A stretch of DNA of 47,175 bases from Catenovulum maritimum (GCF_001050375.1 NZ_KQ130507.1:1-47175); one strand, 5' to 3'. Counted from the stretch's first letter, positions 1 to 9,032 are shown. The notes: generated by a model not told the origin, from the letters alone. Made by a program: numbers and translations.

Positions 1-113
1 GATTTAGCTCTAATACCTGAATTGGTAATTTTAGGTGGGTGTTTATATTCTTGATCTGACTAAAAGCGCTATCTATTCCAATATTAATTAATGCAATAAA
101 AGTATAGATGGGA

Positions 114-144
114 TTAGAGCTACCAACTTGCTTGGCAGCTCTAA
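114..144. terminator. 13-bp hairpin downstream of the beta-helix lipoprotein gene
   Basis: Positions 114-126 pair with 132-144 around a 5-base loop, with a single G-T wobble. The hairpin lies about 30 bases beyond the stop codon of the minus-strand lipoprotein gene. No T-run follows on the minus strand, so it is a possible RNA 3'-end stabiliser or weak terminator rather than a classical intrinsic terminator. Confidence 0.4.
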
Positions 145-176
145 AGTCTGTGTAGTTCTGGTTATGTTATATCTTG

Positions 177-2027
177 CTATTTATGGATGAAATCAGCTGC
201 TGAGTTGCCGTTAGGTAGCTTCATATCCCCTCTGTATAAAATATCAGGTCGCTCGTTTTCGCTCGCTCCTAGGGCGAGTCCATCTTTAATTATATTGGCT
301 TGGCTATAATCCACAGCATAAAAGCCAACTTTCGACGATTCATCTCCAATTTCATTTTCTGAAAGTTGCGATAGTGCAAGGATAGGTGCGGTTGGGAAGA
401 TCAGATACCATCTTTCACCCGATAAATTGTGCTCAAGATCATTTCTTGAAATTGTCGTTACTGTCTTACCTACTTTGTTCGCTAAATGTTCTCTATTCCA
501 GTCGCTTAATAAATAAGTGATTACATTACCAACTTCTGCCACCGGCTCATCGAACACGGTTTGGCGTAATATAATATCGCCACTAATTTTCAGATTGTTA
601 ATGCGGCCTCTGGTTAAATCGCGACAAGTCGTTCCACAAGCAAATGATCCTTTGCCAACTAAAAGAGCTGTACCACTATCTATTGCTTCAATATTCTCAA
701 CACTGATATCTTTCATTATTTTACTGTGTGGCTTTAACCAAACCCCAGTGAAACCATTTGTGACCTTGACATTTGAGATCTTAATTTTGTTCATGGATGA
801 ATAATATGGCCCCGAGCGATTAAAGTTATCATTATCTGTGCCGTTACCCGCTTCGACTCTAACGCCAATTCCATTAAAGGCTTCTATATTGTCAATTTCT
901 ATCCAGTCACCACCATACACTTGCACCACGCCATAACCAGTATGTGCATTAAATGCTTTAATGTTTTTAATGCTTCCCTTAATTGGCGTTCTACCATAGG
1001 TTGGATTTCTTACAATCGCAAACATGTCTGGAATGACCTTACCAGTTTGATCTATAAATTCATCCTGGTCATTCATTTTTAATGGAATATTTTCTGGGTT
1101 CATCGGGGTATTTGAACCATCGTCGTTTTGTACGTATCTGTCTTCCAAAAACACAGCCTTTGAACCAAAACGGTATGCGTAAGCACCATCTTTATAATCT
1201 GCATCTGCAAACATTTGCACTGACACAGATTCTGTATGATTATCTTCTATCGTTACATTAGAGATCGAAAAGTTCTCTACGTAAAATAGACCAAATGGAA
1301 TAGCACGTGTTAAGTTTACTTGCCCCCCGCCATTTCCACCGACCATCTCTCCATAACTAATTGGCATATTTGTTTTAGCATCAACGGTAAAATTTGCGGT
1401 TGGATCGGTCGAAGTCACTTGTACATTTACGACTCTATCATCCAATAAATTATTTGGGCCATTACTACGGCCGAAGCTAAATAGGAATTGTCGATTGGGT
1501 TTATTTGACGGGTTACCTGTTGGGTTTGTATCTTCTTTTATTCCTCTCATCTCAAGTACAACATTTGGATCAATTTCAATACGAACATTCGAGGGTACAG
1601 GTATGTGCGCTAAGCTAAAGCGATTATTGCCACTTGTAGATGGTCTGAGAATTACCACACCACCATCATCTTCATTCTTTGCTCGATTCAAGGCACCTTT
1701 TAACCTTGCCGAGTCATTTGTATCTGCTGAAAAAACATCTTCAGCAAATAATATTTCAGGGTCATTATCAAAAACTTTATTTTCAAAATAGCCTATATCA
1801 GCCCCAACATAGGCTTCAAGATCTGTGTCTGTAGGACGATTTTCTACTTCGTCATCGTTATTCGGTACTTCAGGTACTTCAGGTACTGTAATTTCTTCTG
1901 ATATTTGTTCACTTTCAACCTCTAGCTCAACATCACTACACGCACTTAGGCAAAGCATTGTAAAAATACAAATTAAGCTGTTTTTTACAATTACACTAAG
2001 CCGTGTAAAGGCTAAATCTTTATTCAT
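177..2027 (-). CDS. Secreted right-handed beta-helix lipoprotein, GH82 (iota-carrageenase)-like
   Basis: Predicted 616-residue lipoprotein. Numbering here counts from an upstream GTG at 2039; the ATG at 2027 (residue 5) is the better start. A lipobox LSAC ends at Cys34, followed by an acidic Pro/Glu linker to about residue 70. The rest is Asn/Gly-rich with short repeating beta-strands typical of a parallel beta-helix. Residues 367-465 resemble the catalytic core of GH82 iota-carrageenases as I remember it: GYGVVQVYGG (Gln373), RVEAG (Glu396) and KPHSK (His438) match the motifs holding the chloride-site Gln, the acid Glu and the active-site His. The position of the usual catalytic Asp is Gly398. 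Two close Cys pairs (468/472 region) lie after the core. It may be a divergent GH82 enzyme, a related galactan or pectin enzyme, or a binding protein. It stands alone; no sulfatase or SusC/D-like neighbour is in the window. The beta-helix call is firm, the family call tentative. Confidence 0.6.
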   Translation of the reverse strand: MNKDLAFTRLSVIVKNSLICIFTMLCLSACSDVELEVESEQISEEITVPEVPEVPNNDDEVENRPTDTDLEAYVGADIGYFENKVFDNDPEILFAEDVFSADTNDSARLKGALNRAKNEDDGGVVILRPSTSGNNRFSLAHIPVPSNVRIEIDPNVVLEMRGIKEDTNPTGNPSNKPNRQFLFSFGRSNGPNNLLDDRVVNVQVTSTDPTANFTVDAKTNMPISYGEMVGGNGGGQVNLTRAIPFGLFYVENFSISNVTIEDNHTESVSVQMFADADYKDGAYAYRFGSKAVFLEDRYVQNDDGSNTPMNPENIPLKMNDQDEFIDQTGKVIPDMFAIVRNPTYGRTPIKGSIKNIKAFNAHTGYGVVQVYGGDWIEIDNIEAFNGIGVRVEAGNGTDNDNFNRSGPYYSSMNKIKISNVKVTNGFTGVWLKPHSKIMKDISVENIEAIDSGTALLVGKGSFACGTTCRDLTRGRINNLKISGDIILRQTVFDEPVAEVGNVITYLLSDWNREHLANKVGKTVTTISRNDLEHNLSGERWYLIFPTAPILALSQLSENEIGDESSKVGFYAVDYSQANIIKDGLALGASENERPDILYRGDMKLPNGNSAADFIHK

Positions 2028-2241
2028 AACAGTAACCACTTTTTAAATTTTTATTTAATCTATTAATCGATTGTATAAAAATATTAATAAAATGTATACA
2101 TACATATGATGTTTTGGGTATTCATAAACAAATCTAGCATTTAAGCAGGTACAGATAAGAGAATCGAGAGTATTAGAAAAGGTTATAACCGAGTGGTTTA
2201 AGAGATTTTGTATTTAGATAACTTTAGATAATTTTAAGTAT

Positions 2242-2317
<76 letters not shown>

Positions 2318-2367
2318 GATAGATATTTTTGAAGCGTTTGGAATTCCAACTTAAGGATAAGTAGGAA

Positions 2368-2453
2368 TGGTGCCCGGGGCCGGACTTGAACCGGCACGCT
2401 CTATGAGCGAGGGATTTTAAATCCCTTGTGTCTACCAATTCCACCACCCGGGC
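2368..2453 (-). tRNA. tRNA-Leu(UAA), copy 2
   Basis: An 86-base class II tRNA on the minus strand with acceptor GCCCGGG, anticodon TAA in the loop TTTAAAA, a long variable arm and an encoded CCA. It appears identical to the copy at 2586-2671, and the eight bases on its 5' side (GACACAAT on the plus strand) are also shared, so the duplication extended past the gene. Confidence 0.95.
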
Positions 2454-2471
2454 GACACAATTACAGATATT

Positions 2472-2547
<76 letters not shown>

Positions 2548-2585
2548 ATTAACTTTGCACATTTCAGACTCTGTTAAATCTAAAA

Positions 2586-2671
2586 TGGTGCCCGGGGCCG
2601 GACTTGAACCGGCACGCTCTATGAGCGAGGGATTTTAAATCCCTTGTGTCTACCAATTCCACCACCCGGGC
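2586..2671 (-). tRNA. leuZ: tRNA-Leu(UAA), copy 1
   Basis: 86-base class II tRNA, anticodon TAA, encoded CCA. It follows tRNA-Gly and tRNA-Cys downstream of pgsA, the position of E. coli leuZ in glyW-cysT-leuZ. Confidence 0.95.
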
Positions 2672-2698
2672 GACACAATGCACTAACTTGTTTTCATA

Positions 2699-2772
2699 TG
2701 GAGGCGGGTCCCGGAGTCGAACCGAGGTGGACGGATTTGCAATCCGCTGCATGGCCACTCTGCCAACCCGCC
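2699..2772 (-). tRNA. cysT: tRNA-Cys(GCA)
   Basis: A 74-base tRNA with acceptor GGCGGGT, anticodon GCA in the loop TTGCAAA, encoded CCA. It is the only Cys tRNA in the cluster and matches the E. coli cysT position. Confidence 0.95.
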
Positions 2773-2785
2773 CTGCTTTAGAAGT

Positions 2786-2861
<76 letters not shown>

Positions 2862-2920
2862 AACTTTCTAAATTCTGGAAGACTCTACCTAAGCTTTGCC
2901 ATCTCCTGAAAACGAGGCGC

Positions 2921-2948
2921 ATTTTACAATTTATCAGGAGTGAGTCAA
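2921..2948 (-). promoter_or_regulatory. sigma-70 promoter of the Gly-Cys-Leu tRNA cluster
   Basis: On the minus strand a -35 TTGACT (2948-2943) and a -10 TAAAAT (2926-2921) are separated by 16 bases. A G+C-rich discriminator GCGCC follows at once, as in stringently controlled stable-RNA promoters. It means the tRNAs need not depend on read-through from pgsA. Confidence 0.75.
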
Positions 2949-3045
2949 CACTTTATTTTAAAGTTTTTTCTAACCGCTCAAATAAACAGCGTTTTTAGGC
3001 AATTAATTATCAAATTAATGTATTTCGTGTATTTTTAATACAATC

Positions 3046-3591
3046 TTATGCTTTTTTAAATTCTGGCCAAGCCGCTTTTAAATAAATAACCATAGACCAG
3101 AAAGTTAAAATAACAGCGACATATAAAAATCCAGTAAAAATCGTTAGCGTTAAACCATCTAAATTGAACAAGAGTCCAAAAATAGCTAACATTTGTGCAA
3201 ATGTTTTCCATTTACCGATTTCACTGACATTAACCGCAGCTCGTTTTCCCAGTTCAGCCATCCACTCCCTTAACGCTGAGATTAAAATTTCTCGGCAAAC
3301 CATAACCACAGCAGGCAAAGTAATCCAAAACACATTGTAATGCTCAACAATTAGACCTAAAGCAGTAGCAACCATGAGTTTATCGGCAACCGGATCTAAA
3401 AAAGCACCAAATTTAGTTTGCTGCTGCCATTTTCTAGCTAAGTAGCCATCTAACCAATCTGTCGCTCCCGCTACAGCAAATATGCTGGCGGCTGCAATAT
3501 ATGCCCAAGGGACTGGCAAATAAAAACATAAAACAAAAAAAGGAATCAGCACTATACGAAATGCTGTCAGTAAATTAGGAATGTTCCACAT
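3046..3591 (-). CDS. pgsA: CDP-diacylglycerol--glycerol-3-phosphate 3-phosphatidyltransferase
   Basis: A 181-residue inner-membrane enzyme that makes phosphatidylglycerol phosphate, the committed step to phosphatidylglycerol and cardiolipin. It shows the CDP-alcohol phosphotransferase signature: DWLDGYLAR, then G-x3-D-x3-D in [12 protein letters not shown], near residues 46-75. Several hydrophobic membrane segments surround this, and the N-terminus ([20 protein letters not shown]) resembles E. coli PgsA. I start at the ATG at 3591; a TTG immediately before it at 3594 only adds one residue. It lies 45 bases after uvrC in the same direction, the conserved uvrY-uvrC-pgsA-tRNA order of Gammaproteobacteria. 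Length is normal for the family. Confidence 0.96.
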   Translation of the reverse strand: MWNIPNLLTAFRIVLIPFFVLCFYLPVPWAYIAAASIFAVAGATDWLDGYLARKWQQQTKFGAFLDPVADKLMVATALGLIVEHYNVFWITLPAVVMVCREILISALREWMAELGKRAAVNVSEIGKWKTFAQMLAIFGLLFNLDGLTLTIFTGFLYVAVILTFWSMVIYLKAAWPEFKKA

Positions 3592-3636
3592 CAAAAAAAT
3601 CTTATCTCTATAGTTTCAACTGCATTGTCGCATTAA

Positions 3637-5475
3637 TTAGGATTTATTGTCATGTAAGTATTGAAAAACAATTTCAGCCAGCTCTTTACTAATCCCCGGC
3701 ACTTTTGCTATTTGCTCAACAGGAGCCGACTTCAAGCTTTGAATCCCCCCCATATACTTTAATAGAGCCTGTCGTCTTTTGGCACCGACTCCAGGTATTC
3801 CTTCCAGTACAGATGTTGTTTTCACTTTTTGTCTTTTGTTTCTATGGCCTGTAATAGCAAATCTGTGTGATTCATCTCTTATATGCTGGATTAAGTGTAA
3901 AGCAGGAGACTCACTTGGTAGGTTCATTGTTAAATGACTGCCTGCCAAAATCAAGGTTTCCAAACCAGCTTTTCGACTGGTACCTTTTGCAACACCAACT
4001 AATAATGGCATTTTTTGCTGCCAATTAGCAAAATGTTCTTCTGCTTGGGCTAACTGCCCTTTGCCACCATCGATAAATATCACGTCTGGTATTTTATCTT
4101 CTGCTTGAGGCGAACGATATCGTCTTGATAAAACTTGAGCCATAGCGGCGTAGTCATCTCCAGGCGTTATGTCAGTTATGTTGTATCTTCTATAATCTGT
4201 CTTCATCGGTCCGTTTCGATTAAACACTACGCATGATGCAACTGTTTGCTGACCCATGGTATGACTAATATCAAAACATTCAATTCGTTTAATCGGTTCT
4301 GCTAACTCTAAAACCTCATCTAATAAACTGAAACGTTTCTCCATGGATGCCGTTTCAGATAATTTAGTCGCAACCGCATTTTTTGCATTGGTTGATGCCA
4401 ACTCTAGATAGCGAAATTTTTCTCCGCGAGTTGGCTGAGTAAACTTGATATTTCGACCATATAGCTCAGTTAAGGCTTGTTCCAACCCAGCAGACTCTGA
4501 AACCTCAAAAGGAATGACTATTTCCTTAGCGGGTTGTCTATCACTTGTTTGATTCAAATAGAATTGCGCCATGAAGGCGCTAAGTATTTCATCTGGCTCT
4601 GTCGCTTTTTGTATTTTAGGAAAATAGCTCTTACTACCTAATATCTTACTCTCTCGAATAAACAATACATGAATACAAGCCAAACCATGCTGTAAACTAA
4701 AACCAATAATATCCATATCGGAATGTTTACCCGATACATACTGCTGCTCTTGTATTTTACGTAGTGCGGTTATCTGATCTCTGTATTTAGCAGCGTTTTC
4801 AAAAGCAAGTGACTCGCTGGCGTTTTCCATCTTATTAACTAGCTGCGCCATCACCTCTTGGTTTCTTCCCTGTAAAAACAATTTTACTAAATCAACTTGC
4901 TCTATATATTCTTGATCTGACACTAAGCCTTTAATACATGGCGCTAAACATCGTTTGAGTTGATATTGTAAACAAGGTCGGCTACGAGCAGCATAATAAC
5001 TATCTTCGCACTGACGAACCGGAAAGACCTTTTGCATAATACGCAAACTTTCACGTACGGCACCACCAGATGGGTAAGGGCCAAAGTAAGTATTTCCCTG
5101 TGCTTTTTTAGTGCCTCGATGAAACGCTAGCCTCGGGTGTTGGTGCCCGGATATCATAATATATGGATATGATTTATCGTCTCTAAGCAATACATTGTAT
5201 TTAGGCATGTATTGCTTAATATAATTATTTTCTAGGATCAGAGCCTCTGTTTCTGTGTGAGTCACAGTAATATCCATAGAAGTAATTTGGCGAACTAGAG
5301 CTGCAGTTTTAGCGTTTGTGATGTTTTTACGAAAATAAGAAGACACACGCTTTTTTAAATTTTTGGCTTTGCCAACATATATAACCTGACTCTGCGAATC
5401 ATACATGCGGTAAACACCACTTTGCTCAGTCAGTGTTTTCAGAAAGTTTTGTGAATCAAATTGTGGAGACGGCAC
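3637..5475 (-). CDS. uvrC: Excinuclease ABC subunit C
   Basis: A 612-residue nucleotide-excision-repair endonuclease that makes both incisions around a UvrA/UvrB-marked lesion. Domain order is visible: the N-terminal GIY-YIG nuclease (GVYRMYD ... VIYVGKA, residues about 20-37, 3' incision), a Cys-rich stretch ([13 protein letters not shown]), the UVR motif near residue 205-240 that binds UvrB, the RNase H-like domain for the 5' incision (ECFDISH ... FIDGGKGQL) and C-terminal tandem helix-hairpin-helix motifs ([18 protein letters not shown]). The start is GTG at 5475; no ATG gives the expected N-terminus before the GIY-YIG domain. It is downstream of uvrY, with a 9-bp perfect hairpin in the gap. 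Confidence 0.97.
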   Translation of the reverse strand: MPSPQFDSQNFLKTLTEQSGVYRMYDSQSQVIYVGKAKNLKKRVSSYFRKNITNAKTAALVRQITSMDITVTHTETEALILENNYIKQYMPKYNVLLRDDKSYPYIMISGHQHPRLAFHRGTKKAQGNTYFGPYPSGGAVRESLRIMQKVFPVRQCEDSYYAARSRPCLQYQLKRCLAPCIKGLVSDQEYIEQVDLVKLFLQGRNQEVMAQLVNKMENASESLAFENAAKYRDQITALRKIQEQQYVSGKHSDMDIIGFSLQHGLACIHVLFIRESKILGSKSYFPKIQKATEPDEILSAFMAQFYLNQTSDRQPAKEIVIPFEVSESAGLEQALTELYGRNIKFTQPTRGEKFRYLELASTNAKNAVATKLSETASMEKRFSLLDEVLELAEPIKRIECFDISHTMGQQTVASCVVFNRNGPMKTDYRRYNITDITPGDDYAAMAQVLSRRYRSPQAEDKIPDVIFIDGGKGQLAQAEEHFANWQQKMPLLVGVAKGTSRKAGLETLILAGSHLTMNLPSESPALHLIQHIRDESHRFAITGHRNKRQKVKTTSVLEGIPGVGAKRRQALLKYMGGIQSLKSAPVEQIAKVPGISKELAEIVFQYLHDNKS

Positions 5476-5540
5476 AAGTAACCCATATTTAATATCAATT
5501 AAATAATGTTACCTATAAATCAGAGAAAAGTTTAGTGCGA

Positions 5541-5569
5541 AGAGCAGCAAAATTTAAATATGCTGCTCT
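5541..5569. other. 9-bp perfect hairpin between uvrY and uvrC
   Basis: AGAGCAGCA at 5541-5549 is the exact reverse complement of 5561-5569, with an 11-base A/T loop. No T-run follows on the minus strand, so it is more likely an attenuator or processing hairpin between uvrY and uvrC than a full terminator. Confidence 0.45.
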
Positions 5570-5599
5570 AACATAGGAGCAATAGAGCGAAGAAGCCTA

Positions 5600-6244
5600 T
5601 TAGATATTATTGGTATCTAACATGTTATAACGAATTGCCAAGTGCGTTAATTCAACGTCACCACCTATTTTAAGCTTTTCAAACATACGATAACGATAGC
5701 TATTCACTGTTTTCGAACTTAAATTAAGTTGTTCCGATATATCTTGGACTTTCTCGCCACGAGTTATCATCAACATAATTTGTAGCTCACGTTCGGATAA
5801 ACTGTCGAAAGGGTTCTCGTCTTGTCCGCCTACTTGGGATAGCGCAATTTGCTGAGCGATATCAGGTGCAATATATCTTTGACCTGAATTAACTTGTCGA
5901 ATTGCTTTGATCATTTCATCTGAGCCAGCACCTTTGGTTAAATAACCAGCTGCACCAATCTGCATGACTTTATAGGGAATAGGGTTTTCTGAGTGAACGG
6001 TTAAAAAGATGACTTTCGTGTCTGGGCAGTATCTAACAATTTTTTTGGTTGCTTCAATACCGCCAATTCCAGGCATATTCATATCCATAAGCACGATATC
6101 TGGATGGTTCTTACGACAAAATTGAACAGCTTCTTCACCTGTTTTCGCTTCGCCAACCACTTTAATACCGCGAATCTCACTTAAAATTCTATTGATGCCG
6201 GTTCTAACTAACTCATGGTCATCAACTAATAATATATTTATCAA
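5600..6244 (-). CDS. uvrY: LuxR/FixJ-type response regulator, GacA/UvrY family
   Basis: A 214-residue response regulator, the partner of the BarA/GacS sensor kinase that drives CsrB-type small RNAs and so controls the Csr/Rsm switch between motile and sessile life. The receiver domain has the acidic pair Asp8/Asp9 and phospho-acceptor Asp54 (VLMDMNMPG). The C-terminal LuxR-type helix-turn-helix reads SERELQIMLMITRGEKVQDI and onward. I choose a TTG start at 6244: it gives M-INILLVDDHE, exactly where E. coli UvrY begins, and a GGAG at 6253-6250 lies five bases before it. An upstream TTG at 6268 would add eight unrelated residues and has no such site. It heads the conserved uvrY-uvrC-pgsA cluster. 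Confidence 0.95.
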   Translation of the reverse strand: MINILLVDDHELVRTGINRILSEIRGIKVVGEAKTGEEAVQFCRKNHPDIVLMDMNMPGIGGIEATKKIVRYCPDTKVIFLTVHSENPIPYKVMQIGAAGYLTKGAGSDEMIKAIRQVNSGQRYIAPDIAQQIALSQVGGQDENPFDSLSERELQIMLMITRGEKVQDISEQLNLSSKTVNSYRYRMFEKLKIGGDVELTHLAIRYNMLDTNNI

Positions 6245-6394
6245 ATGAGCTCCAATGCCAATAGGCAAATGTTACATTAAGTTTTAATTATGTACTGCAA
6301 AAAAGCATAGAGTAGATTTTTAACAAATATTAAATAAAAGTAAAGAAGTGATTGATATTTTAGAGAAATAAAATGAAGGATGATACAAGTAAAG

Positions 6395-6485
6395 TGGCGG
6401 TGAGGCAGGGATTTGAACCCTGGATACGCTACAAACGTATGCTGGTTTTCAAGACCAGTGCTTTCGACCGCTCAGCCACCTCACC
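6395..6485 (-). tRNA. tRNA-Ser(UGA)
   Basis: A 91-base class II tRNA on the minus strand with acceptor GGTGAGG paired to CCTCACC, anticodon TGA in the loop CTTGAAA, a long variable arm, T-arm GGTTCAAATCC and an encoded GCCA end. It stands alone upstream of uvrY with its own promoter. Confidence 0.95.
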
Positions 6486-6527
6486 GCATGTACAAACAAA
6501 AGAGACCTCTCGTTTGGAACGGCGCAG

Positions 6528-6556
6528 ATAATAGGGAGATTAGCTTAACTTGTAAA
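6528..6556 (-). promoter_or_regulatory. sigma-70 promoter of tRNA-Ser
   Basis: On the minus strand a -35 TTTACA (6556-6551) and a -10 TATTAT (6533-6528) are separated by 17 bases, followed by CTGCGCCG, a G+C-rich discriminator like that of the other tRNA promoter in the window. It lies about 40 bases before the tRNA 5' end. Confidence 0.7.
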
Positions 6557-6808
6557 GTGTAAAACTTAATTTTTTTTATCTTCACTGTTCGTTAGCCTAT
6601 TTATTAGGCAATAAGGTTAAAAACAAGACATATTTGAGCCTTGTTCCCCACAAAGGTGACTCACTTTATGGGCTAAATACAAAATAAATAAAGACCATGG
6701 TAATTAAGGGTTGAAATAAACAAGGTATGGTGCAATATTCCTAGATATTATTTTTGAACTTTTTTAAATTTCTATTTTCAAACAGAAAACTCAATTAAGA
6801 GGTGCATT
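6557..6808 (+). promoter_or_regulatory. Upstream region of the yccA gene
   Basis: This 250-base gap holds a small hairpin at 6595-6609 (GCCTA / TAGGC) and a possible promoter: TTGAAA near 6713 and AATATT 17 bases later. The -10 match is only moderate. A ribosome-binding site AAGAGGTG precedes the gene start. I see no further gene or repeat. Confidence 0.3.
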
Positions 6809-7477
6809 ATGGAAAATCAATCAATTTATAGCCGAGGTCGCGAAGCTTCGGTTTTAGAAACAAATAAGGTATTACGTAATACCTATAGCTTGCTCGCTAT
6901 GACACTTACTTTTAGTGCGGTGACAGCAGGCATTGCAATGTCGTTAGATCTTAGCCGCATGATGGCGCTTGTTTTATCTTTAGTTGGCTTCGGATTAATT
7001 TTTGTCGTTAACAAAAAAGCGGATAGCGCATCAGGCATTTTTTGGGTATTTGCATTTACAGGTGTGTTAGGCGCAGCTTTAGGTCCAATGCTAAACCACT
7101 ATGCAAGTATGCCTGGCGGCTCTGCTTTAATCGTACAAGCATTAGGCTCCACTGCATTAATATTCTTTGCTCTATCAGCATACACACTAACGACTAAGAA
7201 AGATTTTTCTTTCATGGGTGGTTTTTTGATGGTTGGCTTAATTATGGCAATCATTGCAGGTATAGCGAATATCTTCTTTCAAATTCCAGCGTTAAGCTTA
7301 GCGTTAAATGCAGTTATCGTATTAATTATGTCTGGTTTCATCTTATTCGATACAAGCCGTATCGTAAATGGTGGTGAGACTAACTATATACGTGCAACTG
7401 TAAGCTTATATCTTAATATTTATAACTTGTTCACTTCGTTATTACACCTATTGGGTGCTTTCGGTAACGATGACTAA
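6809..7477 (+). CDS. yccA: Bax inhibitor-1 / YccA family membrane protein
   Basis: A 222-residue inner-membrane protein with about seven hydrophobic segments, a member of the BI-1/YbhL family and closest in feel to E. coli YccA, a substrate and modulator of the FtsH protease. The family end motif is clear: ILFDTSRIVNGGETNYIRAT followed by SLYLNIYNLFTSLLHLLG. The N-terminus (VLETNKVLRNTYSLLAMTLTFSA) also matches YccA. A good AAGAGGTG Shine-Dalgarno lies upstream. It sits just before tusDCBE, an association also seen in E. coli, where yccA neighbours tusE. A strong terminator follows, so it is a separate transcription unit from the tus genes. Confidence 0.93.
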   Translation: MENQSIYSRGREASVLETNKVLRNTYSLLAMTLTFSAVTAGIAMSLDLSRMMALVLSLVGFGLIFVVNKKADSASGIFWVFAFTGVLGAALGPMLNHYASMPGGSALIVQALGSTALIFFALSAYTLTTKKDFSFMGGFLMVGLIMAIIAGIANIFFQIPALSLALNAVIVLIMSGFILFDTSRIVNGGETNYIRATVSLYLNIYNLFTSLLHLLGAFGNDD

Positions 7478-7494
7478 TTTATAAATTAGCAACG

Positions 7495-7521
7495 AAAAAG
7501 CCGGACTTGCTCCGGTTTTTT
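7495..7521 (+). terminator. Intrinsic terminator after yccA
   Basis: A hairpin with stem CCGGA / TCCGG, flanked by an A-run on the left and followed by seven T, shortly after the yccA stop codon. Confidence 0.85.
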
Positions 7522-7601
7522 TAGCTCTAAAATTTAGTTATGGCTTTTAATCAGTCTACTAAAGCGTAAAATACCCTACACTTTTATCTCAGAGTTACAC
7601 T

Positions 7602-7985
7602 ATGGCTTCGTTTTTACTTTTCATAAATAGTGATTTAGATAATCAATCTAGTTATAGCGCCTACCGATTTGCAATGGCCGCAACAAAAAAACACAATGTC
7701 AAAGCAGTGTTTTTTTATGGGTCAGGTGTACATGTTGCAAACGAGCTTAGCACGCCAGCTGGTGATGAATTTAAATTAACTCAAGCATGGCAAGCACTTG
7801 CGAAACAAAACCAAGTAGAACTCATTGTCTGCTCTGCTGCTGCCCAGCGAAAAGGTATTCTCGATCAAGCAGAAGCTGAGTACCATGGTAAACAAAGCTA
7901 TAATTTAGCGAGTGGATTTCGTATTGGTGGTTTAGCTGAGTATGCACAGCTACAAAGTCAAGTTGATAGAGTGGTACAGTTTTAA
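7602..7985 (+). CDS. tusD: Sulfurtransferase TusD
   Basis: A 127-residue DsrE-like subunit of the TusBCD complex, which relays persulfide sulfur from TusA to TusE for 2-thiouridine synthesis at the wobble base of tRNA Lys, Glu and Gln. The sulfur-carrying Cys is at residue 77 (LIVCSAAAQRKG), equivalent to Cys78 of E. coli TusD. The C-terminal SGFRIGGLAEYAQ is a typical TusD end. It is first of four tightly packed genes; its stop overlaps the tusC start by one base. Confidence 0.95.
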   Translation: MASFLLFINSDLDNQSSYSAYRFAMAATKKHNVKAVFFYGSGVHVANELSTPAGDEFKLTQAWQALAKQNQVELIVCSAAAQRKGILDQAEAEYHGKQSYNLASGFRIGGLAEYAQLQSQVDRVVQF

Positions 7986-8347
7986 TGACAGAGAAATCTC
8001 ACGCAATTATTTTGACCCAGTCCCCCTTTCAAAACGATCAAGGAAAAGAAGCGCTTGAACTCGCACTAACCTTGGCAACCTTTGAACAAGCTGTCAGCTT
8101 GTATTTCAAAGATGCCGCCGTGTTGCAGCTGATAAAAAATTTGAATGGTGAGGGCATAAACCGAAAAACATATACAGACGGTTTTAAAGCACTCGATTTA
8201 TATGACATTGAGAATGTCTTTGTCCTTACGACGAGTTTAGATAGCTACAATTTAGCCCCTGAGGCGTTAAATATTCCCGTTATCAGCTTAACTGAACAAG
8301 AATGGCGAGAATCCTTAGTCAATACAAATACAGTACTAACATTTTAA
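7985..8347 (+). CDS. tusC: Sulfur relay protein TusC
   Basis: A 120-residue DsrF/TusC-like subunit of the cytoplasmic TusBCD hexamer. It has the alpha/beta DsrE fold pattern (LTQSPFQNDQGKEALELALTLA near the start) and ends with a typical predicted strand. Its ATG overlaps the last base of the tusD stop, indicating translational coupling, and it stops two bases before tusB. The role comes from family and operon position. Confidence 0.93.
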   Translation: MTEKSHAIILTQSPFQNDQGKEALELALTLATFEQAVSLYFKDAAVLQLIKNLNGEGINRKTYTDGFKALDLYDIENVFVLTTSLDSYNLAPEALNIPVISLTEQEWRESLVNTNTVLTF

Positions 8348-8349
8348 TT

Positions 8350-8613
8350 ATGACAACTTTATTCCATATCACACATCTCCTGACAGACACGGCTTTGCAG
8401 TCCTTAGCCACTCAGTTGGGTCCTAATGATGAAGTGCTATTAGCCCAAGATGGTATTTATAACCAGTTAGCATTAAAACAACAGGTACATTATTTAGCTG
8501 AAGATGCGACTGCAAGGGGTGTTTCTAATCGTTTGGTTAATAAAACCGCGATTAATTACGAGCAATTTGTTGAGCTAACGCTTAAACATTCTAGAATAAT
8601 TAAGTGGGTATAA
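8350..8613 (+). CDS. tusB: Sulfur relay protein TusB
   Basis: An 87-residue DsrH/TusB-like subunit. I start at the ATG at 8350, which gives [11 protein letters not shown], the normal TusB N-terminus; the open frame runs 48 bases further upstream but that part overlaps tusC. The C-terminal RIIKWV is usual for TusB. It is spaced two bases after tusC and one base before tusE. Confidence 0.92.
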   Translation: MTTLFHITHLLTDTALQSLATQLGPNDEVLLAQDGIYNQLALKQQVHYLAEDATARGVSNRLVNKTAINYEQFVELTLKHSRIIKWV

Positions 8614-8614
8614 G

Positions 8615-8953
8615 ATGAGCCAAAGCCTCTCATTTCAAGGTATTGAGATTGAATTAGACAAGCATGGGTATTTAGCAGATTACACTCAATGGCAACAAGA
8701 GTTAGCACCTATATTAGCAGAACAAGAGAAAATAGAACTAACCCCTGCCCACTGGGAAGTTATTCATTTTGTTCGTGATTTTTACTTAGAGTTTAAAACT
8801 AGCCCTGCGATCCGGATCTTGGTTAAAGCTATTGCTAAAAAATTAGGTGAAGATAAAGGTAATAGTAAATATTTATACAAGCTATTTCCAAAAGGACCCG
8901 CTAGGCAAGCGACTAAAATAGCAGGTTTACCCAAACCAGCGAAATGCATTTAG
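8615..8953 (+). CDS. tusE: Sulfur carrier TusE (DsrC family)
   Basis: A 112-residue DsrC-like protein that accepts sulfur from TusBCD and delivers it to MnmA for tRNA 2-thiolation. The family core is visible ([15 protein letters not shown] ... [16 protein letters not shown] ... [23 protein letters not shown]), with the conserved penultimate Cys111 that carries the persulfide. Having all four tus genes contiguous differs from E. coli, where tusE is elsewhere, but is common in other Gammaproteobacteria. A bidirectional terminator follows. Confidence 0.96.
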   Translation: MSQSLSFQGIEIELDKHGYLADYTQWQQELAPILAEQEKIELTPAHWEVIHFVRDFYLEFKTSPAIRILVKAIAKKLGEDKGNSKYLYKLFPKGPARQATKIAGLPKPAKCI

Positions 8954-8979
8954 TTCTTGATAAACACTAGCTAAAAAAT

Positions 8980-9006
8980 GAAAAAAGGGACATGAGTCCC
9001 TTTTTC
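8980..9006. terminator. Bidirectional terminator between tusE and the serS operon
   Basis: GGGAC at 8987-8991 pairs with GTCCC at 8996-9000 around ATGA. Six A precede and five T follow, so it has a T-run on both strands and can end both tusE and the convergent serS transcript, including the small gene at 9033-9167. Confidence 0.85.
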
Positions 9007-9032
9007 TTTAAGCTAAACAATCAACGCAGCAT

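Noticed and set aside
2189-2202. Plus-strand CCGAGTGGTTTAAG, like the D-arm of tRNA-Ser, possibly a tRNA remnant or attachment site
   Set aside because: Only the D-arm matches; there is no acceptor, anticodon or T-arm partner around it. The AACC-GAGT-GGTT hairpin after the tRNA cluster explains the resemblance.
8302-8349. Upstream extension of tusB overlapping tusC
   Set aside because: The extension does not resemble TusB; the ATG at 8350 gives the family N-terminus and normal spacing.
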